DNA of 64,000 nucleotides from Methylocystis echinoides (lineage in GTDB: Bacteria; Pseudomonadota; Alphaproteobacteria; Rhizobiales; Beijerinckiaceae). Positions 26,350 to 34,760 of the stretch are shown here, in pieces. The notes below the pieces were generated by a model that was not told where the DNA came from, ran no database searches, and saw only the letters and a program-made list of their open reading frames with translations. Position 1 is the first letter of the stretch, and every line of letters begins with the position of its first letter. The stretch covers positions 2,294,501-2,358,500 of the forward strand of contig NZ_CP156084.1 in NCBI RefSeq assembly GCF_040687965.1. Reading direction: 5' to 3'. A program made the position numbers and the translations under genes.

Positions 26350-26970
26350 TTAATAGCCCCAGGCGAACCAATTGACCTTCTTCGAGAAGGTCGTCGCGGC
26401 GACCGGCGTCGGATCGGTGCCGCCAGTGTTTTTCCACGTCTTGAGAATAAAAGAGCCAGCGACCGGCGCGCCGTTCTGATCGCCAACCGTCGCAGAAACC
26501 CATTCAGGGTCGTCGCCAGGGTCGCTATCAAGCGAGGCGATCACGCCCAAGACCGACGACAAGCCGGTTGCGATCGTGTCGGCGGCCGTGACGGTCGTCG
26601 CCTGGCCCGCGACTTGGCGCAGCCCCGTTCCGCCCTCCGAGAGCAGAACCTTACCCGTTGAAGTCGGATTGGCCGCGACCTCGGTCGCCCAGCCGATAAA
26701 CATATTTGCCCCCGGCTTCGCGCCAGGCGAGCTAGTCGCCTGCTTATTGGTATTGTCCCAATAAATGCGGTCGCCAACCGCCCATGCTTCAGCGCTGTTC
26801 TTTTTCAGCTCCCAAACGTCTTCGCGCGCTAGCACTACGTCGGCGCCGGAGAGCGCCGCGTTCTGCGCCACGCCAAAAATGCCGCCGACCTGCGCGCCAG
26901 CGCCCGAGGCCACATCGTAAGGGGCCGGAACGGTGAGCGAGTCGCCCTTCTGAATCCTATTCGTCGCCAT
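26350..26970 (-). CDS. DUF2190 capsid decoration protein
   Basis: A 206-residue protein with the DUF2190 pattern in its first 110 residues: GDSLTVPAPYDVASGAGAQV, a GVAQNAALSG block and VGDRIYWDNTNKQATS. These proteins decorate capsids as lambda gpD does. The remaining C-terminal part (from about residue 130) is an extra beta-rich domain ending in aromatic residues, perhaps surface-exposed. Follows the capsid gene directly. Confidence 0.8.
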   Translation of the reverse strand: MATNRIQKGDSLTVPAPYDVASGAGAQVGGIFGVAQNAALSGADVVLAREDVWELKKNSAEAWAVGDRIYWDNTNKQATSSPGAKPGANMFIGWATEVAANPTSTGKVLLSEGGTGLRQVAGQATTVTAADTIATGLSSVLGVIASLDSDPGDDPEWVSATVGDQNGAPVAGSFILKTWKNTGGTDPTPVAATTFSKKVNWFAWGY

Positions 26971-27051
26971 GTGATTGCTTCCTGATTTTCAAGCCGAGGA
27001 ACGCCCGCCGTCGAGTTGGGCGGCGGGCGCGGGGTTAATCCCGTGGCGGGG

Positions 27052-29127
27052 TTAGGTCCCGGCGTTCTTGACCATGTTGCGATAGTCGATCGCCTTGGCT
27101 GCGAAATCGAGCCGGCCCTTGATCTCGAGCCCGTCGACCTCAAAGCCGACGCGCTGTTCGGTGTAAACGCCTTCCTGGCCGTCGAGGTACGCGAATTCGA
27201 ACGTGTCGAGCACATTCGGATCGCCGACAACGAACCACGGCTCGGCGCCGGTCGCAGGCTTGAGACGCGCCTCAACGATCAGTTCCATTCGACCGGCGAA
27301 GGTGTTGACGCCGGAGGTCGCGGTCGCCTGGACGGCGGTCAAGAGCTTCTGCGCGGCAACCTTGCGTTTCGGCGTCACGACGAGGAATTTCGGGATGAGC
27401 CCGGAATAGGGTTGGCCCGCCGCGTCGAGCTGCTCCAGCATGAGTTTCTCGGCTTCGGCGAGCGACGTTTCCGTCACGTCGGCGGCTGTGCCGAGATTGG
27501 CATGGGTGGCGTGGAAAAGGGCGACTGTGTCGGAAAGCGCCGCATTGGCGGTGAAAATTCCCCAAACGACCGAATTCTCCAGTTCGGCGGCAGCCCGGCC
27601 GACGAGGCGCGGGATACGATCGAACGCGCCGAGATCGTCATTAATCAGCGCTTGCCGCGTGATAGGGACGATCTTGCCGTAAGTGGCGAGCGCATAAGTC
27701 TCGCCGCTATCCGAGAATTTCCCGTATTTGAATTCGCCTCCCTCCAAAACCTTTTCGAAGGTCGGCAGGCCCGAGAGTGCCACCACCGATTTCGACTTGA
27801 AGTCGGGCGAATTCGACTGCCGGCCGAGCATGCGCCAAGGCTGCGGCGCGGTCGAATAGGCGTCGCGCAGCCGCTTGGACGCGACGTTCGCCAGCAAGTT
27901 CGAAAAGTCAGAGGTCGACAGGCCCGCGCGATAAAGCACCCCCGGATCGTTCATGCCGAGCGCCAGCGTCGCGCGCTCCATTTTGTTCAAGGTGCGAACG
28001 CTCTTGCCCTGGGTCCGGTGAACATATTCGCCGAACATTGCGAGGATAGAGTCGTGGCCACGCCATTCGTTCGCCATCTCGATCGCCGCGCAGCCTTCCG
28101 GCGCGCTTCGGTCAAACGCCTGCGGATTCGCGCGGAGCGTGATCGCCGACTCGATCGCACGGCGCAGCGTGTCCCCTTCGTCGCGCGTCACCTGCGCATT
28201 GGGAACCACGATTTCGCGCGCGTCGGCCTGGCGCGAGCCCAAATGCTGGGTGAGATTGTCGAAAATCTGCGCGTGCGTCAGGCCCTCGTCGATCCAACCG
28301 TCGACCCGCTTGCGCGCGTCGCCTCCAGCGCCATCGGCGAGCCGCTGGAGGCCGCGAATGTCGGCGGCGCTGAGCGTCGACGCGCGGGCGTCGCTCTCGG
28401 CCGTTGGGGCGGGCGCCGGGGCGGGCGCGGGAGCCGGCGCAGCGGAACGCGCCTCGCTCGCGGGGGCGGCCGGCGCGAGATTGGCCGGGGCAGGGGCCGG
28501 CGGATTCTCGACGGCCGCCGCAACGGCCGCCGCCTGGGCGGATCGAGTCATATCTTGCTCACTTTCTTGCGAACCGGGAGCGTTAAGCCCGTTTGTCTCG
28601 ACTGCCCGGACAGTCGCGACGGGATCGGCGGGAACGGCGCAGAGCGTCACCTCTAAGAGCGCCCACTGATCGGCGCGCCAGGTTTCAAGCCCCGTGTCGT
28701 CTTGAGAAATATTGAGCCATTTCTGGACGGAGTAGCCGACAGAGAAGCCCGTCAGCTCGCCGCGCGAGACCATGCCCTCGGCCTTGCGCCCGGCTTCCGT
28801 GTCGGCGAAGCGGGCGACGCCGACGAGTTGGCCGCCCTCGATCTTCGCCTCTTCGACTACGCCAAGAATTGCGTCGATCGAATAGGAATTGTGCGAGTCG
28901 AGCAGCTTGCATTGCCCTTGCTCAACCCGCGTCAAATCGACGGAAGCGGGGTCCATGCTGAGCGTCTCGACATAAGCGTAGCGGCGGACAGGCGAGCCGG
29001 CGGCGAAGACGCCGCGAACCGTCCTCGTCTTTGCGTCATAGCTCGTCGGCGCAAAGCGCAGCTCGCGCGCCAAAGTTCCGCCAGGCTGAAACCCTTCCGG
29101 GCCAGCCGCGCCGTTACTGCGTTGCAT
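27052..29127 (-). CDS. Prohead protease-major capsid protein fusion
   Basis: A 691-residue protein. Residues 1-175 form an HK97-type prohead protease with probable catalytic H79 (KLLDSHNSYS) and S129 (LTGFSVGY). Residues about 185-250 are an Ala/Pro linker probably acting as scaffold. The last 350 residues form the capsid subunit. Fusion of protease, scaffold and capsid in one gene is known from some siphophages; self-cleavage would free the capsid subunit. The gene follows the portal by 14 bases. Confidence 0.88.
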   Translation of the reverse strand: MQRSNGAAGPEGFQPGGTLARELRFAPTSYDAKTRTVRGVFAAGSPVRRYAYVETLSMDPASVDLTRVEQGQCKLLDSHNSYSIDAILGVVEEAKIEGGQLVGVARFADTEAGRKAEGMVSRGELTGFSVGYSVQKWLNISQDDTGLETWRADQWALLEVTLCAVPADPVATVRAVETNGLNAPGSQESEQDMTRSAQAAAVAAAVENPPAPAPANLAPAAPASEARSAAPAPAPAPAPAPTAESDARASTLSAADIRGLQRLADGAGGDARKRVDGWIDEGLTHAQIFDNLTQHLGSRQADAREIVVPNAQVTRDEGDTLRRAIESAITLRANPQAFDRSAPEGCAAIEMANEWRGHDSILAMFGEYVHRTQGKSVRTLNKMERATLALGMNDPGVLYRAGLSTSDFSNLLANVASKRLRDAYSTAPQPWRMLGRQSNSPDFKSKSVVALSGLPTFEKVLEGGEFKYGKFSDSGETYALATYGKIVPITRQALINDDLGAFDRIPRLVGRAAAELENSVVWGIFTANAALSDTVALFHATHANLGTAADVTETSLAEAEKLMLEQLDAAGQPYSGLIPKFLVVTPKRKVAAQKLLTAVQATATSGVNTFAGRMELIVEARLKPATGAEPWFVVGDPNVLDTFEFAYLDGQEGVYTEQRVGFEVDGLEIKGRLDFAAKAIDYRNMVKNAGT

Positions 29128-29141
29128 GGAAAAACCCCGCT

Positions 29142-30671
29142 TTAAGTTTGCGAATTGCCGTCAGAGACGCCTTGCGCGGCCTGTGCGATTTGCAGAGCGC
29201 CCGAGTGATTGATCCTGCGCGGATCTGTGTCGAGAACGATGCCAGGCTGGTCGAGAGCCTTGAGAAAAGCCTCGATCTCGGAAAGCTGTTGCTCCCAATT
29301 CAGGCCGCGCTCGGCGAGCGCGTCGGGCTGGGATTGCAAACCGGCCCGAATTTCCATGATTTTTGCCGTGATTTCCTTGACCGGGTCGACCCAGGGGCGA
29401 ACCGGCATGGAAAACTCGCAACGCACGTCGGCGAGGCGCGGCTCATTGCGCAACAGGCTCTCCCGCTGCATGACGCGCCGCCATGCGCGCTTTTCTCGCT
29501 GGGCGAAAACGAGCCATTGCACGGCGTCGAGCAAGACATTCCCGGCGAGCGTAGCGGCGCGCAGGCTGGAATAGTTCGCCTGGCTCACGTCGCCGGTGAT
29601 GGCGTGATAAGGAATCCCTGTCGTCGCCGAGAAGGCGTAAAGTTGTGAGCGAACAAAGTCGACCGTGTCTCCCGAGGTCGAGGGGTCGAGGGTCGAGGCC
29701 TCTTCGCCAGGCCCAAAGCGCAAAATTTTGCCCGGCGCCATCGTTTCTTCGACTCGGCCGCGCGCGTCGGTTTTTTGTTGCCCGACAATTGGGACTGAGC
29801 CTTGTGATTCCGGCGAGCGGATCATGAGCCCGATGCAGGCCTCGATCCGCTTGCGCCAAATCATTGCCTCGGTCACGTCGTCGAGGCCGCGCAAGGCGAC
29901 AATCGAAGGCGCGAGCCACGAAACGCCGCGAGTCTGGCCAGGACGCAAGGTCTGGTAAAAATGGTCAACGTCTTCGGCGGGCATGCGCTTAGATTGACCG
30001 CGCAACAGGCCACCAATGGCGATCGAGCCCAACTCGCCCGGATGAATTGGAAACATCCAATAACCGGCGCGCCGTCCATATGCGTCAAATTCGACGCCTT
30101 GCACGACGAGATTTTTCTCGGCGTCAGCGCCGGTCAAAATATCGCGAGTCTGGTCGAGGTAATCGGCCTCGCGCAGCACGATACGACCGTTGACGACGCC
30201 GCTTTCGTCCTTCAACCAGACTCGGAAAACCTCGCCGTCGCGAAACATTGTGCGCGCGGCGAGCGCTTGCAGGCCATAATAGTCGAGCTGGCCCTCGGGG
30301 TCGCACGTGTCGACAAATCGCGCCCAGGCGTCATTCGCGGCCTGGCGCACGGTTTTCCTTGGATCGACCGCCCGCGGCGTGATTCCGGTTCCGACGACTT
30401 GTCCCGAAAACTGCGAAATCGCCGAGAAAACGACGCGGTTATTGCGCTCCAAGTCTCGGGCGCGATTGCGCACGCGCTCGTTCGAGCCGAAAAGCTCGGC
30501 GTTCGCGGAATTCCCGGTCGCGATCCAGCCGCCGAGCCGGCGATCACGCGACGCGCCGTCATAGGCGCGCATAAGCTGCGAAGCGACCGCCCGCGCGTGG
30601 AGGCGGCGCAAGCCGGATTGAGGCGCGATGGCGAGCCAGGCGCGGTCAAGAAAGGAGGGCTTGAAGCTCAT
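29142..30671 (-). CDS. Portal protein (lambda gpB family)
   Basis: A 509-residue protein with SQLMRAYDGASRDRRLGGW near the start, RNRARDLERNN at about residue 90 and SQANYSSLRAATL near 380, all conserved in lambda-type portal proteins. It forms the dodecameric ring through which DNA enters the head. Its ATG overlaps the last base of the gpW-like gene, so the two are coupled. Confidence 0.93.
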   Translation of the reverse strand: MSFKPSFLDRAWLAIAPQSGLRRLHARAVASQLMRAYDGASRDRRLGGWIATGNSANAELFGSNERVRNRARDLERNNRVVFSAISQFSGQVVGTGITPRAVDPRKTVRQAANDAWARFVDTCDPEGQLDYYGLQALAARTMFRDGEVFRVWLKDESGVVNGRIVLREADYLDQTRDILTGADAEKNLVVQGVEFDAYGRRAGYWMFPIHPGELGSIAIGGLLRGQSKRMPAEDVDHFYQTLRPGQTRGVSWLAPSIVALRGLDDVTEAMIWRKRIEACIGLMIRSPESQGSVPIVGQQKTDARGRVEETMAPGKILRFGPGEEASTLDPSTSGDTVDFVRSQLYAFSATTGIPYHAITGDVSQANYSSLRAATLAGNVLLDAVQWLVFAQREKRAWRRVMQRESLLRNEPRLADVRCEFSMPVRPWVDPVKEITAKIMEIRAGLQSQPDALAERGLNWEQQLSEIEAFLKALDQPGIVLDTDPRRINHSGALQIAQAAQGVSDGNSQT

Positions 30672-30901
30672 TAGTCCCGCACGAATGACGCGTAAGAGCC
30701 GCGATCGGCGCTAGACGGGGCCGGACCCGTCGAGGGAATCTGAGCGCGCAAGCGCTGGAAATAATTGATCGCGTCGGTTAGGCTTTTCGTGTCCTTGTAG
30801 GTCACGCGGCGGCCGTCATATTCGACGGTCAATTCGCCGGAAGCGACCGCCTCTTGCAAAAGGGCGATGCGGGCGTCGATTTCTTGGACAGTTAGAGCCA
30901 T
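30671..30901 (-). CDS. Head-tail joining protein (gpW-like)
   Basis: A 76-residue protein starting MALTVQEIDARIALLQEAVA, with GRRVTYKDTKSLTDAINYF in the middle. Size, sequence pattern and position between terminase and portal are those of lambda gpW. It stabilises packaged DNA and prepares the head for tail joining. Overlaps the terminase stop by ten bases. Confidence 0.85.
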   Translation of the reverse strand: MALTVQEIDARIALLQEAVASGELTVEYDGRRVTYKDTKSLTDAINYFQRLRAQIPSTGPAPSSADRGSYASFVRD

Positions 30902-32931
30902 TCGCCCCCCGTAAATCCCCAGCCGGTTGCTGGCAGGTCGTCCACGTTCGGTTGGTTTGCTTCCTGCGCCGCCGCGTCTTCTGCTGGAACGTCTTGGCTT
31001 GTCGCTCGCCCGAGGGGTCGCAAGAGTGGTGCGATCGCGCTTCCCGCGCCGCGCTCATAAGCGAGATCGCGCCAGAAGCCGTCCGAACGGTTGCCAATGT
31101 CGAAAACCGGCGCGCCAAAGGCGAGCGCCATATTCAAAACCCGGCAATCGAGCCAATGGTTATCATCATAATGGGCTTTCCAGACACGATTGCCCTTTTT
31201 GTCTAACCCGACATGCTCGGCGGTGATTTGCCGAAAATAAGCTTCGTCGAGAAAGCTCCCGAAATGGCAGAAGCCGCCTGGCGAGCGCGCCTCGTCGCCT
31301 TCGATCGTCGTCTCGCGGTTCAAATAGGCGAAAAAGCGTGATTTGAGATTGTAGGAGCCGGCTTTCCATTGTTGGACGCCCTTGCGAACGCGCTTTCCCC
31401 GCCAGTCGAAATCGACGAGCTGCGGCGCCGAGAGCGCCGGGCGGCCCCAACCCTCTTCGGTGCGGATCGCATAGGCGTTATGATGGCGGCGCACCCAATC
31501 GTAAACCACTGGCGCGTTATAGCGGCAGTCGACGCCGGTCGCGTCGATCCGGCGCTTGCCGCCGAAGGCGTCGGGGAGGCTCTCGCCGTGCAATTCGGAG
31601 AGGCGCTTCCAGCAAATGTCTTCGGGGTCGGCGGTATCGCCGAGCCGATCGCCGCCGCCGGCGCGCAGATAGGCCGCAAAGAGCGTGTAAGAGCGCCGGT
31701 CGGGCGTCCAGCCGACGATCTCGACATAAAGTCCGCGCTTTTGCACGTCGACGCCCATCGTGACGAGCAAGGCGTCGGCCGGAATGACCCGCTCGGCGTA
31801 GGATTCGCGGCGGCGAAACAACGCCTCCCAATCGGGAATGTCGTTCGCTTCCTCGTAAGGCAGGCCGAGCCAGTGATTATAAAAGCTCTTGAGCTTTTGC
31901 GGATCGTCGCCGGCGGCGAGATAGGTTTCGGCGATCTTGTCCCAAGTCGTAAAATTCGACGAAATCGAGTCGATATGCCAGGACGGGGCGCGCCCCGGCT
32001 CAGGCTTTTCGGCGACGAAGCCATAATCGGGTAAATCGAGCGCGGCGGCGATCATCCCGGCCTTTTGCCAATGCTCAATTCGCACGCCGCAGCATTGCGC
32101 CACATAATGCGCGTCGACCGGATGCTTGCGATTGAACCGCAGCCCGGTTCCGCCGGCCTCGTCGGCGTAACCGCCGAAGAGCAAGCGTATGCGCTCGCCG
32201 CAATGGGGGCAGGGGAGTCGCTGGTAACGTTGGTCGCCGGCCTCGAATTCCGCGTCGACGAGCGATGCGCCTTTCAACGTCGGCGTGCCGCCCTGCAATT
32301 TGCGATAGTCGCGCGTTGCGTGAAAGGCGATCTGACGGCCGTCCACCATGGCCATGGGCGAGCCCTGGCCCTCCAAATCCTTCGGCCATTGGTCGATCTC
32401 GTCGCAGAGCGCAAATTTGATCGTGCGCATTTGCAGCTCGGCCGCCGAATTCGCGCCGGTGATCGAGATCGAGCCGCCTGGAAACGCCTTATAGAGCGCC
32501 GACGAGCCCATCGACGCGCGGGCCGAGGTCGCCGCCAGCCGGCGCTTGAGGTCCGGCGTCGAGTCAAAGGCCGGCTGCAATTTCTCGCGGTTGAGCGAAA
32601 GCGCCATGGCGCTCGTCGGCAGCACAATGAGCGTGCGGGCCGGGCTTTGCGTGACAATCCAACCGGCGAGCGCGGTCAAGCCCTGCGTATAGCCGACTTG
32701 CGCCGACTTGCGCACGGTTCCCTTGGTGTAAGGGCCACAAAAAACGCCGTCGAGGATGGCGCAAATATAGGGGGCCTGGGCGGGGTCCCAAATCTGGCCG
32801 GCGCGCGGCCCCTCTACGAGGACAAGCTTTTGCGCCGCCCATTGCGTCGGCGTGAGCGTCGACGGCGGCGTGACGGCTTGAGCGATCGCGCCCGCGATGA
32901 TCGCGAGCGCCGAGGCAAAGGGGTGAGCCAT
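30892..32931 (-). CDS. Terminase large subunit (lambda GpA family)
   Basis: A 679-residue packaging ATPase and nuclease. The N-terminal ATPase domain has a variant Walker A region at RKSAQVGYTQGL (about residues 74-85) and Walker B LCDEIDQWP (about 175-183). The C-terminal nuclease region includes MGVDVQKRGLYVE near residue 395. GpA-type terminases cut at cos sites and leave cohesive ends, which predicts a cos site just upstream. Confidence 0.93.
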   Translation of the reverse strand: MAHPFASALAIIAGAIAQAVTPPSTLTPTQWAAQKLVLVEGPRAGQIWDPAQAPYICAILDGVFCGPYTKGTVRKSAQVGYTQGLTALAGWIVTQSPARTLIVLPTSAMALSLNREKLQPAFDSTPDLKRRLAATSARASMGSSALYKAFPGGSISITGANSAAELQMRTIKFALCDEIDQWPKDLEGQGSPMAMVDGRQIAFHATRDYRKLQGGTPTLKGASLVDAEFEAGDQRYQRLPCPHCGERIRLLFGGYADEAGGTGLRFNRKHPVDAHYVAQCCGVRIEHWQKAGMIAAALDLPDYGFVAEKPEPGRAPSWHIDSISSNFTTWDKIAETYLAAGDDPQKLKSFYNHWLGLPYEEANDIPDWEALFRRRESYAERVIPADALLVTMGVDVQKRGLYVEIVGWTPDRRSYTLFAAYLRAGGGDRLGDTADPEDICWKRLSELHGESLPDAFGGKRRIDATGVDCRYNAPVVYDWVRRHHNAYAIRTEEGWGRPALSAPQLVDFDWRGKRVRKGVQQWKAGSYNLKSRFFAYLNRETTIEGDEARSPGGFCHFGSFLDEAYFRQITAEHVGLDKKGNRVWKAHYDDNHWLDCRVLNMALAFGAPVFDIGNRSDGFWRDLAYERGAGSAIAPLLRPLGRATSQDVPAEDAAAQEANQPNVDDLPATGWGFTGGEWL

Positions 32932-32946
32932 GGGTCGGGAAGGGCC

Positions 32947-33546
32947 TTAGTCGGTTTCTTTCGCGCCGCGCGCGGCGAGCTGCGCCATGTCTTCGCCGAC
33001 GGCGGCGATTGCCGCATTGACGACGGCGAGCAGTTCGATATGCAGCGCCTCTTCGCCGCCCTTGGCTGCGGCGTAGAGCCGGCCGGAAACTGCTTTCATG
33101 GCGTTAAGGCGCTGCGTGATTTTGGTTCCGGTCTCGATCGCCGCCGCCTCGATCTCGCGGACCGGGATCAGCTCGCCGCGCTTTTGGGCGAGCTGCATTT
33201 CGGCGAGTTCCGCCTTGGCGTTTTTCTCGCGGGCGGCGGCGTCGTTAAAGCGCGACGGCTCAGGCCCGATCTCTTGGCGCGGCTCGATCGGGAGCGACTC
33301 AACCGCCTCGCCGGCGCGGCGCTTGACGTGGCGGTTGCGCAATTCCTGCGCGGGATCGAGCGTGTCGGCGACGAGCTGGTGATAGGTCGGGGCGTGGACC
33401 AAAAACGATTTTCCGTCCTGGCGAACGCTCAACCGGCCCGCGCCGCGAAACTTGGCGACGCGCTTTTGAACTGCCCGTTTGGAGACGCCATAGCGATCAG
33501 CGAGGGCGTCAACCGCAATCCAATCCTGATCGTCAATCGCCTGCAT
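32947..33546 (-). CDS. Terminase small subunit (Nu1-like)
   Basis: A 199-residue protein with an N-terminal helix-turn-helix (WIAVDALADRYGVSKRAVQKR, within the first 30 residues) and a long helical C-terminal half for subunit contact. It binds packaging sites and recruits the large subunit, whose gene starts 16 bases downstream. The four GCGAACC repeats immediately upstream are candidate binding sites. The nearness of gene and site repeats the lambda Nu1-cos layout. Confidence 0.78.
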   Translation of the reverse strand: MQAIDDQDWIAVDALADRYGVSKRAVQKRVAKFRGAGRLSVRQDGKSFLVHAPTYHQLVADTLDPAQELRNRHVKRRAGEAVESLPIEPRQEIGPEPSRFNDAAAREKNAKAELAEMQLAQKRGELIPVREIEAAAIETGTKITQRLNAMKAVSGRLYAAAKGGEEALHIELLAVVNAAIAAVGEDMAQLAARGAKETD

Positions 33547-33800
33547 TGCGAACCTTGATCGCGAACCGGGGCGCGATCGCGAACCCCACTATTGCGAACC
33601 CTAATGAAAATAACGATTTCGCCTCCACCCCCGGGACCCCGCCTCCTCCGTGGTTGTAAGTGGCGGGAAGGACCCGGAAACGCCTCGTATGAGTGTCACC
33701 CATAGGGCGATCTTATGGGGAGACGCGCCCATGTCGGGCGTGGGCGGCGTGCCGCGGCGCCGCTGCCCGTTGCTCAGATGATGTTAGACAAGCTTCGCCA
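33547..33800. promoter_or_regulatory. Candidate cos/pac region with four GCGAACC repeats
   Basis: No reading frame of note. Four copies of GCGAACC start at 33548, 33561, 33579 and 33594, three of them preceded by GATC or ATT. They directly precede the small terminase gene. Spacing (13, 18, 15) is irregular, like the R sites of lambda cosB. The late-operon promoter may be here as well. The exact nick site cannot be located. Confidence 0.5.
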
Positions 33801-34382
33801 TCACGCCCGCTTTTGCAGACGTTGCTTAACGTCGCGCCCGATCGGAAGCCGTAGGCCATGCTCCACGAGCTCGACGTGACCGACTGGAAAGATTATGGGC
33901 GTCGGTCTGCCGAAGATGCTCATTTCAACACACAGCACGCCTCGAGAGTCAACCCGACTGACGACGCCCTGGAAGGTTGCAAACGGCCCCTGCAAGGCGC
34001 GAACGACGTCGCCCTTAGTGAAAACAATTGATACATCAGCGCGATCCAGCCTTAGTTGGCGGTAGTGCAATATCAGCGCGTCAGGGACTGTCGCCGGCTC
34101 ATCCGATCCGGCAAAGCAGAGCCAAGCATCGACGCCAGGCTGTTCTTTGATGGCGCTGTAAACCGAATCGCTCATGTCTACCCGGATGAAGAGATAGCGC
34201 CCGAAGATCGCGACGTATCGTGACCGGCGTTGCTTGGCCTCTAACGGCCGGCCCTCCCAACGCGATGCTGAGCGGACCTTCAGCACGGGCCGCCATACCT
34301 CAAATCCAAGCGCCGCCAGGCGACCGTAGACTTCCCTGTCCTTGCCCTCGAAGCACTCGACCACATACCAGCGTTCCGCCAT
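33801..34382 (-). CDS. NusG/RfaH-like transcription antiterminator
   Basis: A 193-residue protein. The N-terminal domain (WYVVECFEGKDREVYGRLAA, then RYLFIRVDMSDSVYSAIKEQPGV) matches the NGN fold of NusG, which binds RNA polymerase. The C-terminal domain carries a KOW motif (TKGDVVRALQGPFATFQGVV, residues about 122-141). Specialised NusG paralogs such as RfaH or LoaP promote reading through long operons. Its place, last of the early genes and directly before terminase, suggests control of the 20-kb late operon, the job of lambda Q. The gene follows a repeat-rich leader. Confidence 0.85.
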   Translation of the reverse strand: MAERWYVVECFEGKDREVYGRLAALGFEVWRPVLKVRSASRWEGRPLEAKQRRSRYVAIFGRYLFIRVDMSDSVYSAIKEQPGVDAWLCFAGSDEPATVPDALILHYRQLRLDRADVSIVFTKGDVVRALQGPFATFQGVVSRVDSRGVLCVEMSIFGRPTPIIFPVGHVELVEHGLRLPIGRDVKQRLQKRA

Positions 34383-34402
34383 CTCGCCGCTCCAAAGCCT
34401 TC

Positions 34403-34662
34403 TGTCCCATGTGTCCCATCTTTGATGTAAAGATGGGACACTCTAAGTATATGATCACAAACGCGTTGCCCCATGTGTCCCATGTGTCCCATCTATTTTG
34501 CCGTCGCGACCTCAAGGGTTGAACGGTCGCGCCTACGCCATTTGGTGACCTCAATGCGCGCGCGAGAAAAAGATGGGACACATGGGACAGATGGGGCAAC
34601 CTCTGTAAGTTCAGCGCCTTACCGCGTCCCATGTTGAAACCAGACATGGGACACATGGGACA
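34403..34662. repeat. Cluster of twelve TGTCCCAT sites in 9-bp phase
   Basis: Top-strand copies start at 34403, 34412, 34467 (one mismatch), 34476, 34485 and 34625 (one mismatch). Bottom-strand copies occupy 34433-34440, 34573-34580, 34582-34589, 34591-34598 (one mismatch), 34646-34653 and 34655-34662. Within each group they repeat every 9 bp. The triplets at 34466-34494 and 34571-34599 form an inverted repeat with a single mismatch about 77 bases apart. Such phasing suggests cooperative protein binding: iterons of an origin, or operator sites. Confidence 0.9.
34411..34441 (-). promoter_or_regulatory. Perfect hairpin in the leader of the NusG-like gene
   Basis: GTGTCCCATCTTT (34411-34423) and AAAGATGGGACAC (34429-34441) pair perfectly across a 5-base loop. 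It ends 29 bases before the ATG of the NusG-like gene and contains two of the 9-bp-phase sites. It could be a DNA operator, an RNA recruitment element for the antiterminator, or an attenuator. There is no U-run for an intrinsic terminator. Confidence 0.6.
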
Positions 34663-34760
34663 CTTTCAGATGCTTTCGGTTGCAATTCGCACGCGCGCGC
34701 CACCAGCACACGCATGCGAAGAACGAAGCGGTCCGCATATGTTCTTTGTTCGCTTGATCG

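Noticed and set aside
27016-28656. Long rightward frame of 546 codons
   Set aside because: Antisense to the protease-capsid fusion gene.
34403-34662. CRISPR array
   Set aside because: Units are 8-9 bp, in both orientations and in tandem phase, without spacer-repeat structure; no cas genes.
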